NCBI RefSeq assembly: GCF_024586915.1
Contig: NZ_JANBVS010000009.1
Coordinates: 124,001-188,000, forward strand
Length of the DNA stretch: 64,000 nucleotides
Direction of reading: 5' to 3'
DNA from: Bradyrhizobium sp. SRS-191
Lineage (GTDB): Bacteria; Pseudomonadota; Alphaproteobacteria; Rhizobiales; Xanthobacteraceae
The translations under genes were made by a program, and so were the position numbers. This document shows positions 1 through 7,527 of the stretch, piece by piece (position 1 is the stretch's first letter; every line of letters starts with the position of its first letter). The notes under the pieces are model-generated. The model was not told the DNA's origin. It saw only the letters and a list, made by a program, of their open reading frames with translations, and did no database searches.

Positions 1-214
1 CGGTGCCGCCTTGCGCGGACGCGCCGTATTGGTCGTCGCCGATCTCGATCGCCCAGGTGCCCTTGCCCACGGGAATACCGGCCAGCGACGCCTCATATTG
101 CGCGTCCAGCCGGGCCTGCGCCTGCGCGCTCTGCGCCAGCAGCAACAAACAAAGGGCGGAACCGGCCGCGATCAGGCGGCGCGAGAGGAATGAGGGAGCC
201 GAGATGATGGTCAC
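1..214 (-). CDS. DUF3108 domain protein, N-terminal part (cut by window edge)
   Basis: The visible 71 codons start at a GTG (212-214) and encode a secretion signal: a short basic segment (SRR), a hydrophobic stretch rich in Leu and Ala, and a probable cleavage site after AQSAQA. The mature part begins with QYEASLAGIPVGKGTW, which resembles the start of DUF3108 proteins, a family of exported beta-rich proteins of unknown function. The gene is divergent from rpmB across a 557-bp spacer, a neighbourhood I associate with Bradyrhizobium and relatives. The GTG start is the only reasonable one in this frame near the signal peptide. Family assignment rests on a short stretch and is moderately sure. 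Confidence 0.6.
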   Translation of the reverse strand, partial: MTIISAPSFLSRRLIAAGSALCLLLLAQSAQAQARLDAQYEASLAGIPVGKGTWAIEIGDDQYGASAQGGT

Positions 215-644
215 GTGAGGGATGATCCTGCCGATCCGCCTGCCTGAGCGCCGGACTGATCCGACGCGCCGTCCTTGCTACTTAAGCCAAAAACGCCTTC
301 GAACAACGCGAACCGGCCGACAATGGCGGTTTGTCCAGCGCTTTGCGCCCGAACGGCCCTGGAACGATCGTCCTCTGACTTGCCGGAACCGCGCACTCTT
401 TTTCCGGCACCGCGCCAGGAGCCCGCCGTTCTGGCGCTGGGATGGTTCGCGGGATGCCTATCCATCACGCCGGAATGCGCCCTTTATATGGTCTAAACTG
501 TACGCTATACCCTTGATTATACGTCCGCTTTTCTGATCGGCGGTAATTGCGGCCGGACGCCGCAGACCTGCTCGCGGCGGCATGCGTCCCGACGCAGGTT
601 CCGGCAAGCCCCGACGCCAGCCGATTGCCGTGGCCTTCAAAACC

Positions 645-673
645 TTGACGAAAAGCCCCGTCCCCCCTATAGG
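645..673 (+). promoter_or_regulatory. Sigma70-type promoter of rpmB
   Basis: TTGACG at 645-650 and TATAGG at 668-673 are separated by exactly 17 bp, a near-consensus housekeeping promoter. It points to rpmB with a predicted leader of about 90 nt. The rest of the 215-771 spacer shows no convincing gene. The promoter of the divergent DUF3108 gene was not recognised. Confidence 0.6.
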
Positions 674-771
674 ACCGCATCTCCCAGAGACGAGCTGGAC
701 GAGTTTTGGACCCCCGCGGCCCGCCGATACGAGCGGACGAAGGGTGCGGGGATGAGAGAGGATTTATTGCC

Positions 772-1080
772 ATGTCGCGGCGCTGTGAACTGACGGCCAA
801 GGGCCCCCAGGTTGGCCACAAGGTCAGCCACTCGAACATCAAGACCAAGCGGCGCTTCCTGCCGAACCTGTGCAACGTCACCTTCATCTCGGATGTGCTC
901 GGCCGCAACGTGCGCCTGCGCGTCTCGACCAACGCGATCAAGAGCGTCGACCACAATGGCGGCCTCGATGCCTACCTGCTGAAGGCCAACGCCGCGGCGC
1001 TGTCGCCGCGCGCCCTCGAGCTGAAGCGCGCCATCGAGAAGAAGGCCGCCGAGGCCGCTCCGGTCGCCAAGGCGAGCTGA
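772..1080 (+). CDS. rpmB: 50S ribosomal protein L28
   Basis: This 102-residue protein is L28 of the large ribosomal subunit, which binds 23S rRNA and supports subunit assembly. The sequence opens MSRRCELTAKGPQVGHKVSH and continues with KTKRRFLPNL, both typical of L28. The Ala/Lys-rich tail of about 25 residues (EKKAAEAAP) is the longer alphaproteobacterial form. The start ATG at 772 has a GAGAGAGGA ribosome binding site about ten bases upstream. A longer frame begins upstream but would add a non-L28 extension. The gene is monocistronic, with a promoter at 645-673 and a hairpin terminator at 1142-1172. Confidence 0.97.
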   Translation: MSRRCELTAKGPQVGHKVSHSNIKTKRRFLPNLCNVTFISDVLGRNVRLRVSTNAIKSVDHNGGLDAYLLKANAAALSPRALELKRAIEKKAAEAAPVAKAS

Positions 1081-1141
1081 GCTTCAGGACCACATCGCCA
1101 GGACCCGCCGCATCGCGCGCGAGGTCCAAATGAATTGAGAG

Positions 1142-1172
1142 AACGGCCGGGTCGCCAGATCCGGCCGTTTTC
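1142..1172 (+). terminator. Rho-independent terminator after rpmB
   Basis: AACGGCCGG (1142-1150) pairs with CCGGCCGTT (1161-1169), followed by a T-rich run. It lies 60 bp after the rpmB stop. The rest of 1081-1405 holds no recognisable gene. No clear promoter or Shine-Dalgarno sequence was seen for the next gene. Confidence 0.8.
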
Positions 1173-1405
1173 GTTTGCGAGATGACGGCGCCAGACCCGC
1201 CCGCGCGGAGGCCGCGAAACGAACAAGCGAGCGCGTTTTCGTGCCATCGCGTTCGCACAATGGCCATCGATGATCGATGATGGCGATGTCACCCGCGCGG
1301 GTGACCGGCGCGCCCCAGACGAAGTGTCATGGCCATCGACCTCCCCAACGGCAGCGGGATGCTCTACACTCGCTGCGGTAGCATTATCGCGGACATTCCT
1401 TTGTC

Positions 1406-2668
1406 ATGAAGAATATTGTCATCTGCTGCGACGGCACCGGCAACGAGATCAGCGAGAACATTTCGAACGTCCTCAAGCTCTATCGCTGCCTGCGCAAGAC
1501 CGACAAGACGACGCCGCACCAGGCCGTGTTCTACGATCCCGGCGTCGGCACCCTGACGCAGCCCGACAGCTGGCATCGCTTCAAGACCAATTTCAACATG
1601 GTGCTCGGTCTCGCCACCGGCTACGGGCTTGATGACAACGTCATCAACGCCTACTGCTTCCTGGCGACACATTATGAGGACGGCGACCGTATATTCCTGT
1701 TCGGCTTCTCGCGCGGCGCCTACACGGTGCGCGTACTGGCCGGCCTGATTCACAAGGTTGGACTGATCTCGCCCGATCAGCTCAATCTGGCCGGCTCCGG
1801 CGTGATCGCCTACAAGAAGTACTCATCCGACAATCCGCAGGCCGGACGCGGCGTCACCAAGGAGGTCGAGAGCACGGAGGAAGAAGGTCCGATCCCGGAG
1901 AGCCGCGACGACCAGGCCGCACAGTTCGCGCGCATCACCTCGACGCGCTGGCCGACCATTCACTTCGTCGGCGTGTGGGATACGGTGGCCAGCGTGATCG
2001 TGCCGCGCACCGACCGGCTGTTCGCGCTGCCGAGCCTCGAGGAGCTGGCGTTCACGATCAGCAATCCCAGCGTGAAGATCTTTCGTCAGGCCGCAGCAAT
2101 GGACGAGCGGCGCTGCATGTTCCGGCTGAAGCCTTGGGAGATGCCCCAGACCTTCACGCCGAACCGCTTCAACAAGGCCAAGGCGAGCCCGCAGGACGCC
2201 AAGCAGGTGTGGTTCGCAGGCGTGCATTGCGACGTCGGCGGCGGCTATCCGGAGGCGCAATCAGCAGCCTCGAAATATCCGCTGCTCTGGATGATCGACG
2301 AGGCGGTCGAGGCCGGACTCGCGGTCAATCCACGCACCGTCAATCAGCTCGCCTGGGGCGTTCAGCGCAAGAACAGCCCGTTCTCTTATGTGGAGCCGAG
2401 CATCCGCGGCCCGCTGCACAATTCGATGACGCCGGCCTGGCGGCTGCTCGAATATCTGCCGAAGCGGGCGAAGTACAAGGAATGGCCCGAGCGCAAGGTC
2501 CATTTCGGCTTCTACATCCCCGATTGCGAGCCGCGCTTCATTCCCGACGGCGCATTCATCCATGAGAGCGTGCTGATGCGCATCGCGGAGTCGAAGGACT
2601 ACCGGCCGGTGAACCTCCCGGCGACGTATGAGCGCGTGCCGCTGCCGGTTAAGCAGAAGACGGACTAG
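1406..2668 (+). CDS. DUF2235 alpha/beta-hydrolase (Tle1-like domain)
   Basis: A 420-residue DUF2235 protein. Members adopt an alpha/beta-hydrolase fold, and the family includes the Tle1 phospholipase effectors of type VI secretion. Residues 8-13 are CDGTGN, the usual family opening. GFSRG (100-104) is the nucleophile elbow with Ser102. VWDTVAS (190-196) and HCDVGGGY (274-281) carry the conserved acidic residues. There is no signal peptide and no T6SS gene nearby, so an effector role is not supported here; a stand-alone cytoplasmic hydrolase is more likely. No Shine-Dalgarno sequence precedes the ATG, though the N terminus MKNIVICCDGTGN fits the family exactly. Substrate unknown. Confidence 0.85.
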   Translation: MKNIVICCDGTGNEISENISNVLKLYRCLRKTDKTTPHQAVFYDPGVGTLTQPDSWHRFKTNFNMVLGLATGYGLDDNVINAYCFLATHYEDGDRIFLFGFSRGAYTVRVLAGLIHKVGLISPDQLNLAGSGVIAYKKYSSDNPQAGRGVTKEVESTEEEGPIPESRDDQAAQFARITSTRWPTIHFVGVWDTVASVIVPRTDRLFALPSLEELAFTISNPSVKIFRQAAAMDERRCMFRLKPWEMPQTFTPNRFNKAKASPQDAKQVWFAGVHCDVGGGYPEAQSAASKYPLLWMIDEAVEAGLAVNPRTVNQLAWGVQRKNSPFSYVEPSIRGPLHNSMTPAWRLLEYLPKRAKYKEWPERKVHFGFYIPDCEPRFIPDGAFIHESVLMRIAESKDYRPVNLPATYERVPLPVKQKTD

Positions 2669-2753
2669 ACGATCGCTTCCGGAGCCCTGGCACATTGAAC
2701 GGTGCGCACGGCGCCGGCTCGCCACCGATCGAGGACTGGGCCCACGACCGGCA

Positions 2754-2999
2754 TCAGATCATTTTCAGATGAATGACGCCGTCCGTGACCTCCCCGCGCG
2801 CGAACAGCTCGCGCGCGCGCTGCTCGAACGCGGTGCGATGTCGCTGCAGATAGGCCAGCGCCTGATTGCGGGTGCAGAAGCTGGTTTCGAGCTGACACAC
2901 CTGCCGCGTCGAGCCGATCGCGAGCGCAAAGGCGATCATCTGCCCTCCCTCGGCATCTTCCCTCGAAATACGAACGTTGGTCGCGACGGATTTGGCCAC
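2754..2999 (-). CDS. Small conserved hypothetical protein (81 aa)
   Basis: I do not recognise a family. The 81-residue product begins MAKSVATNVRISREDAEGG, contains two cysteines (near residues 35 and 42) and ends in a mixed-charge amphipathic segment, QRHRTAFEQRARELFARGE, that looks helical. No signal peptide or membrane segment is evident. It is the first of several small minus-strand genes leading to cspA, separated from the next by 84 bp. Codon use (GC-rich third positions) and a sensible protein composition support coding; the ORF is not a shadow of another gene. Confidence 0.6.
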   Translation of the reverse strand: MAKSVATNVRISREDAEGGQMIAFALAIGSTRQVCQLETSFCTRNQALAYLQRHRTAFEQRARELFARGEVTDGVIHLKMI

Positions 3000-3083
3000 G
3001 TCAGCCTCCTCGGCAGGAAGGTGGAACCTGTACGCGAAACGCTGGCTTCAGAAGCAAACGAACATCGCCGCTCGTGGTTCGAA

Positions 3084-3326
3084 CTATCGAGCGACCTTCT
3101 TGCGCCGCTTTGCGCTCGACGCGGAGGCGGCATCGCCGCCAGCCGTCGCGTCCTGCGCCTCCTTGGCCAGCCTGAGCGCGCGCAGCCGTTCCATGTTGCT
3201 GCGGACCGCGGTTGCACGCCGATCCCACTCGGCCATCGCCTTGGCACCGTCCTCGGCGGCGAGCTGCTTGCGCTCCGCACGCGCGATGCTTTCAGCCGAC
3301 GGCGCCACTGCTCGCTTCGTTGCCAT
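3084..3326 (-). CDS. Small basic Ala/Arg-rich protein with ERL-RLAKEA motif
   Basis: An 80-residue, highly charged, probably helical protein starting MATKRAVAPSAESIARAERK and ending in the basic tail KRRKKVAR. The ATG at 3326 was chosen over an upstream alternative (3440) because AGAAGGA lies 8-9 bases before it. Residues in the middle read NMERLRALRLAKEA; a near-identical motif, NRERLKAERLAREA, occurs in the 60-residue protein at 4509-4691, so the two are probably related. No Cys, no membrane segment. The basic tail suggests nucleic acid or ribosome binding, but this is inference. It lies beside cspA and an rpsU paralogue. Confidence 0.65.
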   Translation of the reverse strand: MATKRAVAPSAESIARAERKQLAAEDGAKAMAEWDRRATAVRSNMERLRALRLAKEAQDATAGGDAASASSAKRRKKVAR

Positions 3327-3461
3327 CGACCGATTCCTTCTCAAGAGCTGCCAATCGTCGTCACGAAACGCGAACAGCCCGCTCAATCCTGGAGATCGAG
3401 CGGGCAAACCGGCCATTTCAGTACATCCGTGAAATGGCAAGAGATCGATGGATCGACGCGA

Positions 3462-3668
3462 TCAGATCAGCGAGAGATTTTCCGCGCTGGTCTTACCGCG
3501 CATCTTGTCGGTCTTGACGTCGTAATTGAGCTTCTGGCCTTCGGCCAGACCGGACAGACCAGCACGCTCAACGGCGCTGATGTGAACGAACACGTCGTTC
3601 CCGCCGTCCTGCGGCTGAATGAAACCAAAGCCCTTCTGGCCGTTGAACCACTTTACGGTACCCTGCAT
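3462..3668 (-). CDS. cspA: Cold shock protein, CspA family
   Basis: A 68-residue single-domain cold shock protein, an OB-fold RNA/ssDNA chaperone. It starts MQGTVKWFNGQKGFGFI, carrying RNP1 (KGFGFI), followed by RNP2 (VFVHI). The length is that of CspA. The ATG at 3668 is preceded by GGAG; a longer frame to 3701 adds residues that are not part of the family. The gene has an upstream region of almost 500 bp before rpsU, room for the long leader typical of cold shock mRNAs, but I could not identify a defined leader structure. Alphaproteobacteria usually have several csp paralogues, so the exact symbol is uncertain. Confidence 0.93.
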   Translation of the reverse strand: MQGTVKWFNGQKGFGFIQPQDGGNDVFVHISAVERAGLSGLAEGQKLNYDVKTDKMRGKTSAENLSLI

Positions 3669-4092
3669 GTCTATCTCCAAGCATATTCGTCGCGCGAACA
3701 CCGCACGACATCATCATTCAACTGAGCGATGACTTTGGAAATAGCCCGCGGGCACATTCAGAAAGGCACAGCGGCTAATCGAACAATCTCAAGGTAGACC
3801 CTTTCCTGGGGATTACAAGGGCGCGTGGCAAATATAGTTTGCAGAGCTGACGCCGCTGACCCAATGCGCTGGCAATCTCGACCCTTCGCGCTTATGTTTC
3901 TCGGTACCATCGGTAACGGCTTGGCCATCGATGGCTGAGAGACACCTCGTGCTCCCGCCTTCTCGGAAGGGGATGACGATGTCTCGGTACGACGGGCCCA
4001 ACTCATTCTAACGCCGCTTGTCTAACGGCCTGTTCAACGTGACGCCTCGATGTGCGCCGCGCCGGCCGAGCTCACTTCGGCATACCACTCAG

Positions 4093-4118
4093 CTAACAAT
4101 GTCATCTAACAATGTCAT
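4093..4118 (+). repeat. Tandem 13-bp repeat upstream of rpsU
   Basis: Two perfect head-to-tail copies of CTAACAATGTCAT lie at 4093-4105 and 4106-4118, just before the ribosome binding region of the rpsU paralogue. The rest of the 3669-4145 spacer holds no convincing gene; the small frame at 3758-4006 was rejected. Confidence 0.75.
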
Positions 4119-4145
4119 CGCGAGATGAAGACAAGGAGGACGCTT

Positions 4146-4460
4146 TTGCAGGTTCTTGTTCGTGACAACGACGTCGAGAAGGCATTGCGCATTCTGAAGC
4201 GCAAGATGCAGCGCGAGGGTGTGTTCCGCGAGATGAAGCGCCGGCGCTCCTATGAGAAGCCGTCCGAGCGCAAGACACGCGAGAAATCCGACGCGATCCG
4301 GCGCCAGCGCAAGGTCGCACGCAAGCAGGCGATCCGTGAAGGGTTGCTGCCGGCGCCCGTGAAGAAGGTACCTGCGGCACGGCCGGGCGCACTGCCCTCC
4401 ACCACGTCAGCGCGCGAGCGCCCGCCAGGCCATCTCGCATCCGCGACACCTCGCAGCTAA
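4146..4460 (+). CDS. rpsU: 30S ribosomal protein S21 (paralogue with extended tail)
   Basis: A 104-residue S21 protein, the small-subunit protein that helps base-pairing between mRNA leader and 16S rRNA. The start QVLVRDNDVEKALRILKRK and the following QREGVFREMKRR are diagnostic. I chose the TTG at 4146 because AAGGAGG lies at 4133-4139 with a 6-base spacer and S21 proteins start directly at (M)QVLV. The ATG at 4125 would place the Shine-Dalgarno inside the gene. The C-terminal ~40 residues (Ala/Pro/Arg-rich) go beyond core S21. It neighbours cspA and two small charged proteins, which suggests a stress or cold-adapted translation group. Confidence 0.88.
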   Translation: MQVLVRDNDVEKALRILKRKMQREGVFREMKRRRSYEKPSERKTREKSDAIRRQRKVARKQAIREGLLPAPVKKVPAARPGALPSTTSARERPPGHLASATPRS

Positions 4461-4498
4461 GCAAGAGGCCGGCTGACCGGCCGACATCGGCGCGAACG

Positions 4499-4527
4499 AA
4501 GCCGGCTGTCAGGCCGGCTTTTGTTTG
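4499..4527 (+). terminator. Hairpin terminator after rpsU
   Basis: AGCCGGC (4500-4506) pairs with GCCGGCT (4513-4519), with TTTTG following on the plus strand. It overlaps the stop codon of the convergent small gene (4509-4511), so the hairpin probably serves rpsU. Confidence 0.65.
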
Positions 4528-4691
4528 CTGTCGCGAACAGCCGCTTCGCGCGCAAGGCGCTCGGCCTTGAGCCGCTCTCTGTTCTGGTTGAACGCGTCCT
4601 GCGCTTTCTCATAGTCACTGGTCGTCGCCGCGGCCGGCTTGAAGGCCTTGTGGGCTTCAAGCACGGCGGCCGTAGGCCTGCGCTCTGACAT
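4509..4691 (-). CDS. Small charged protein (60 aa) with ERL-RLAREA motif
   Basis: A 60-residue hydrophilic protein starting MSERRPTAAVLEAHKAF and ending REAAVRDSKQKPA. The ATG at 4691 has AAGGAAA about eight bases upstream; the frame is open further upstream but without a better start. The C-terminal half (NRERLKAERLAREA) matches the motif in the 80-residue protein at 3084-3326, so they look like diverged copies. It is predicted to be helical throughout, with no Cys and no membrane segment. Convergent with rpsU, sharing its terminator region. Function unknown. Confidence 0.65.
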   Translation of the reverse strand: MSERRPTAAVLEAHKAFKPAAATTSDYEKAQDAFNQNRERLKAERLAREAAVRDSKQKPA

Positions 4692-4912
4692 GATGAATTT
4701 CCTTGCTGGATCGTGAATGTCGGCAAGACATCCTGGGATGACTGGCACGGGACGGTCACGGCTCAATGACGTCCTCGACGGATCGCCGTCCTCGTGAGCA
4801 TGCTGCTCGGAGCCGGCTTTGCAGACGGCCCGGAGCCGCGTCCTCGAGTCAGTCGATCGTATAACGAGATTGTGCCAATTATGTTGCAACTCATTCGGGG
4901 CGCGCGATCACG

Positions 4913-6517
4913 TCATCGAGGCTTGCGCCCCGGAACGGCCGCGAGCAGCTCGCGCGTATAGGAATGCTCCGGATTGGCGAACAGCGCCGCCGTCGGTTTC
5001 AGCTCGACGATCTCGCCCTTCTGCATCACTGCGATCCGGTCGCAGATCTGCGCGGCGACGCGCAGATCGTGGGTGATGAACAGCATCGACAGGCCGAGCC
5101 GGGACTTCAGATCCTCCAGGAGACGCAGCACCTGCGCCTGCACGGAGACGTCGAGCGCCGATACCGCCTCGTCGGCAACGATGATCTCCGGATCGAGCGC
5201 GAGCGCGCGCGCGATGCCGATGCGCTGGCGCTGGCCTCCGGAGAATTCGTGCGGATAGCGCGCGATGGCGCCGGCATCGAGCCCGACGAGACCTAACAGC
5301 TCCTGCGCTCGTTTCAGCGCGGCATCGAGCGGCGCGCCGCGCGCGACCATGCCGTCGGCGATGATGCGGCCGACCTTGCGGCGCGGATTCAGCGAGGCGA
5401 ACGGATCCTGGAAGATCATCTGGATGCGATGGCGCTGCGCGCGCAGGGCACGGCCCTCGAGCGCCGTGAGATCGACGTCGCCGATCCGCACCGTGCCGCG
5501 ATCGGCCTCGATCAGCCGCATCACCAGGCGTGCGACCGAGGACTTGCCCGAGCCGGACTCGCCGACGAGGCCGAGCGTCTCGCCCTGGTGAATGGCGAAG
5601 TTCACCGCATGCGCCGCACGGGTCTCGCGCTTCGGACGGAACCAGCCGGTGGGCGTCACATAGGTCTTGTCGAGGCCGATCACCTCGATCGCCTTCGGCA
5701 CGTCTTCGCGCGTGACGCGCGGCGGCGGATCGAATGAGGGCACTGCCGCGAGCAGGGCTTTGGTGTAGTCGTGCTGCGGATGGTTAAGCACCGCTTCGGC
5801 CGTGCCCTCTTCCACGACCTTGCCATGGCGCAGTACCACGACCTGATCGGCGATATCGGCGACGACGCCGAAATCATGGGTGATGAACATCACCGCCATG
5901 TTGTGGCTGGCCTGCAGGTTGCGGATCAGCTTGAGGATCTGCGCCTGTGTGGTGACGTCGAGCGCGGTGGTCGGCTCGTCGGCGACGAGCACGGCCGGCT
6001 CCAATGCCAGCGCCATCGCGATCATCGCGCGCTGACGCTGGCCGCCGGACAGCTGATGCGGATAGGCGCGAATGATGCGCTCGGGATCGGGCAGCCCGAC
6101 CTCGCGCACCAGCGCCAGTGCCTTGGCGCGGCGCTCCCCAGGCGAGAGCAGATCGTGCGCCTCGAACACCTCCATCAACTGGTCGCCGATCCGCATCAGC
6201 GGATTGAGCGCGGTCATCGGCTCCTGGAACACCATGGCGATGCGACGGCCGCGCAAATCGCGCCAGCCGTCTTCATCGACCTTCAGCAGGTCGTCTCCCT
6301 CGAAGCGGATCTCGCCGCTGTCGACCGTCACGGTATCCGGCAGCAGGCCGAGCAGCGCATGCGCGCACATCGACTTGCCCGAGCCTGACTCGCCGACCAC
6401 GCAGACGATCTTCCCCGCGGTGAGGTCGAATGAGACGCCGTCGACGGCATGCGCGCGCTCGGCGCCCTTGGGCAAGGCGATGCGAAGATTCTTGATGGCG
6501 ACGACGGGCTCAGACAT
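4913..6517 (-). CDS. Peptide-type ABC transporter, fused double ATP-binding protein
   Basis: A 534-residue protein with two complete nucleotide-binding domains, equivalent to DppD and DppF (or YejF) in one chain. Domain 1: Walker A GESGSGKS (42-49), signature LSGGQ (156-160), Walker B VLVADEP. Domain 2: Walker A GESGSGKS (319-326), signature FSGGQ (425-429), Walker B IIVADEA. An oligopeptide-type linker segment follows each domain (HPQHDYTKALLAAVP and NPEHSYTRELLAAVP). It powers import through the two permeases encoded just upstream. It is the last gene of the four-gene operon and is separated from the second permease by a 170-bp spacer that carries a palindromic repeat. Confidence 0.92.
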   Translation of the reverse strand: MSEPVVAIKNLRIALPKGAERAHAVDGVSFDLTAGKIVCVVGESGSGKSMCAHALLGLLPDTVTVDSGEIRFEGDDLLKVDEDGWRDLRGRRIAMVFQEPMTALNPLMRIGDQLMEVFEAHDLLSPGERRAKALALVREVGLPDPERIIRAYPHQLSGGQRQRAMIAMALALEPAVLVADEPTTALDVTTQAQILKLIRNLQASHNMAVMFITHDFGVVADIADQVVVLRHGKVVEEGTAEAVLNHPQHDYTKALLAAVPSFDPPPRVTREDVPKAIEVIGLDKTYVTPTGWFRPKRETRAAHAVNFAIHQGETLGLVGESGSGKSSVARLVMRLIEADRGTVRIGDVDLTALEGRALRAQRHRIQMIFQDPFASLNPRRKVGRIIADGMVARGAPLDAALKRAQELLGLVGLDAGAIARYPHEFSGGQRQRIGIARALALDPEIIVADEAVSALDVSVQAQVLRLLEDLKSRLGLSMLFITHDLRVAAQICDRIAVMQKGEIVELKPTAALFANPEHSYTRELLAAVPGRKPR

Positions 6518-6546
6518 CGCTCACCGTCCGCAACGCGAAGGTTTCG

Positions 6547-6669
6547 TAGAGTGGGCAGAGGCGCGCCGATGCCGCGCGTCGTTTGCTCCGCTCGTTCCTG
6601 CGCCGTGCCCACCATAAGCAGACGAGATCGACAATCGGTGGGCACGCTCCGCTTTGCCCACCCTACGGC
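6547..6669. repeat. Palindromic intergenic repeat inside the ABC operon
   Basis: The 170-bp spacer between second permease and ATPase contains alternating copies of GTGGGCA (6551-6557), TGCCCAC (6606-6612), GGTGGGCAC (6638-6646) and TGCCCACCCTACGG (6656-6669), forming nested hairpins. The GCCCACCCTACGG end is a hallmark of a dispersed rhizobial repeat. Confidence 0.7.
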
Positions 6670-6687
6670 AGTCATGATCAGCCATGC

Positions 6688-7527
6688 TCACCTGCCCTCG
6701 CGCGACAGGCGCGGGTTCAATGCGTCGTTCAGGCCCTCGCCGATCAGGTTGAGGCCGAGCACCGAGAGCAGGATGGCGACGCCGGGGAACACAGTGATCC
6801 ACCACGCCTGTCGGATGACGGTGCGGCCGGCGCCGACCATGTAGCCCCAGGAGATTAGATTGGGATCGCCGAGGCCGAGAAACGACAGCGAGGATTCCAG
6901 GAGGATCGCGGTCGCCACCATCAGCGAGGCCAGCACGATCACCGGCGACAGAGCATTGGGCAGGATCTCGCGCCAGATGATCCACGAATTGCTCTGGCCG
7001 GTGACGATCGCCGCCTGGACGTATTCGCGGGTGCGCAAGGAGAGCACCTCGCCGCGAACGAGGCGGGCAACCGGCGGCCAGCTGACGAGGCCGATCGCGG
7101 CAACGATCGAATAGATCGAGGGCTGCAGGATCGCGACCAGCACGATGGCGAGCGCGAAGCTCGGAATGGTCTGGAAGAACTCGGTGAAGCGCATCAGCGC
7201 ATCGTCGACGCGGCCGCCGAAATAGCCGGCGATCGCGCCGAGCGGCACGCCGACGACCAGCGCGACCAGCGTCGAGACGAGGCCGACCAGCAGCGAGACG
7301 CGGGCGCCGAAGATCAATCCGGCCAGCACGTCCCGCCCGAGCGCATCCGTGCCGAGCGGCACCTTCGCCAAGGTGAACGGCGGCACGAACGGCCGCTGCA
7401 CCATGCGCCAGGGCGAATTGGGGAAGTAGAACGGCCCGGCTACCGCGATGATGATCGCCAGGACGAGGATGATCAGCCCGATGATGCCGCTCGGGCTGCG
7501 CAGCATGGTGCGCCAGAACTGCTTCAT
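6688..7527 (-). CDS. Peptide-type ABC transporter permease (DppC-like)
   Basis: A 279-residue inner membrane permease of the DppC/OppC type. One N-terminal transmembrane segment (GIIGLIILVLAIIIAVAG) is followed by the loop with LGTDALGRDVLAGLIFGAR, the DppC/OppC hallmark, then the five-helix permease core containing the EAA-type coupling loop (around EYVQAAIVTGQSN). The start ATG (7527) overlaps the stop of the preceding permease by four bases (ATGA), suggesting translational coupling and fixing the start; the longer upstream frame reads into that gene. It works with the other permease and the fused ATPase. Confidence 0.92.
   Translation of the reverse strand: MKQFWRTMLRSPSGIIGLIILVLAIIIAVAGPFYFPNSPWRMVQRPFVPPFTLAKVPLGTDALGRDVLAGLIFGARVSLLVGLVSTLVALVVGVPLGAIAGYFGGRVDDALMRFTEFFQTIPSFALAIVLVAILQPSIYSIVAAIGLVSWPPVARLVRGEVLSLRTREYVQAAIVTGQSNSWIIWREILPNALSPVIVLASLMVATAILLESSLSFLGLGDPNLISWGYMVGAGRTVIRQAWWITVFPGVAILLSVLGLNLIGEGLNDALNPRLSREGR

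Noticed and set aside
1406..2668. DUF2235 protein as a type VI secretion effector
   Set aside because: No T6SS, VgrG or immunity genes are present in the neighbourhood, so only the general fold can be claimed.
2628..3725. Plus-strand open frame of 365 codons over small minus-strand genes
   Set aside because: It overlaps cspA and two small genes with strong RBS on the other strand and its translation has no domain.
3758..4006. Minus-strand small ORF (82 codons) between cspA and rpsU
   Set aside because: Ser/Arg/Ala-rich random-looking composition with no RBS; more likely cspA leader or spacer.
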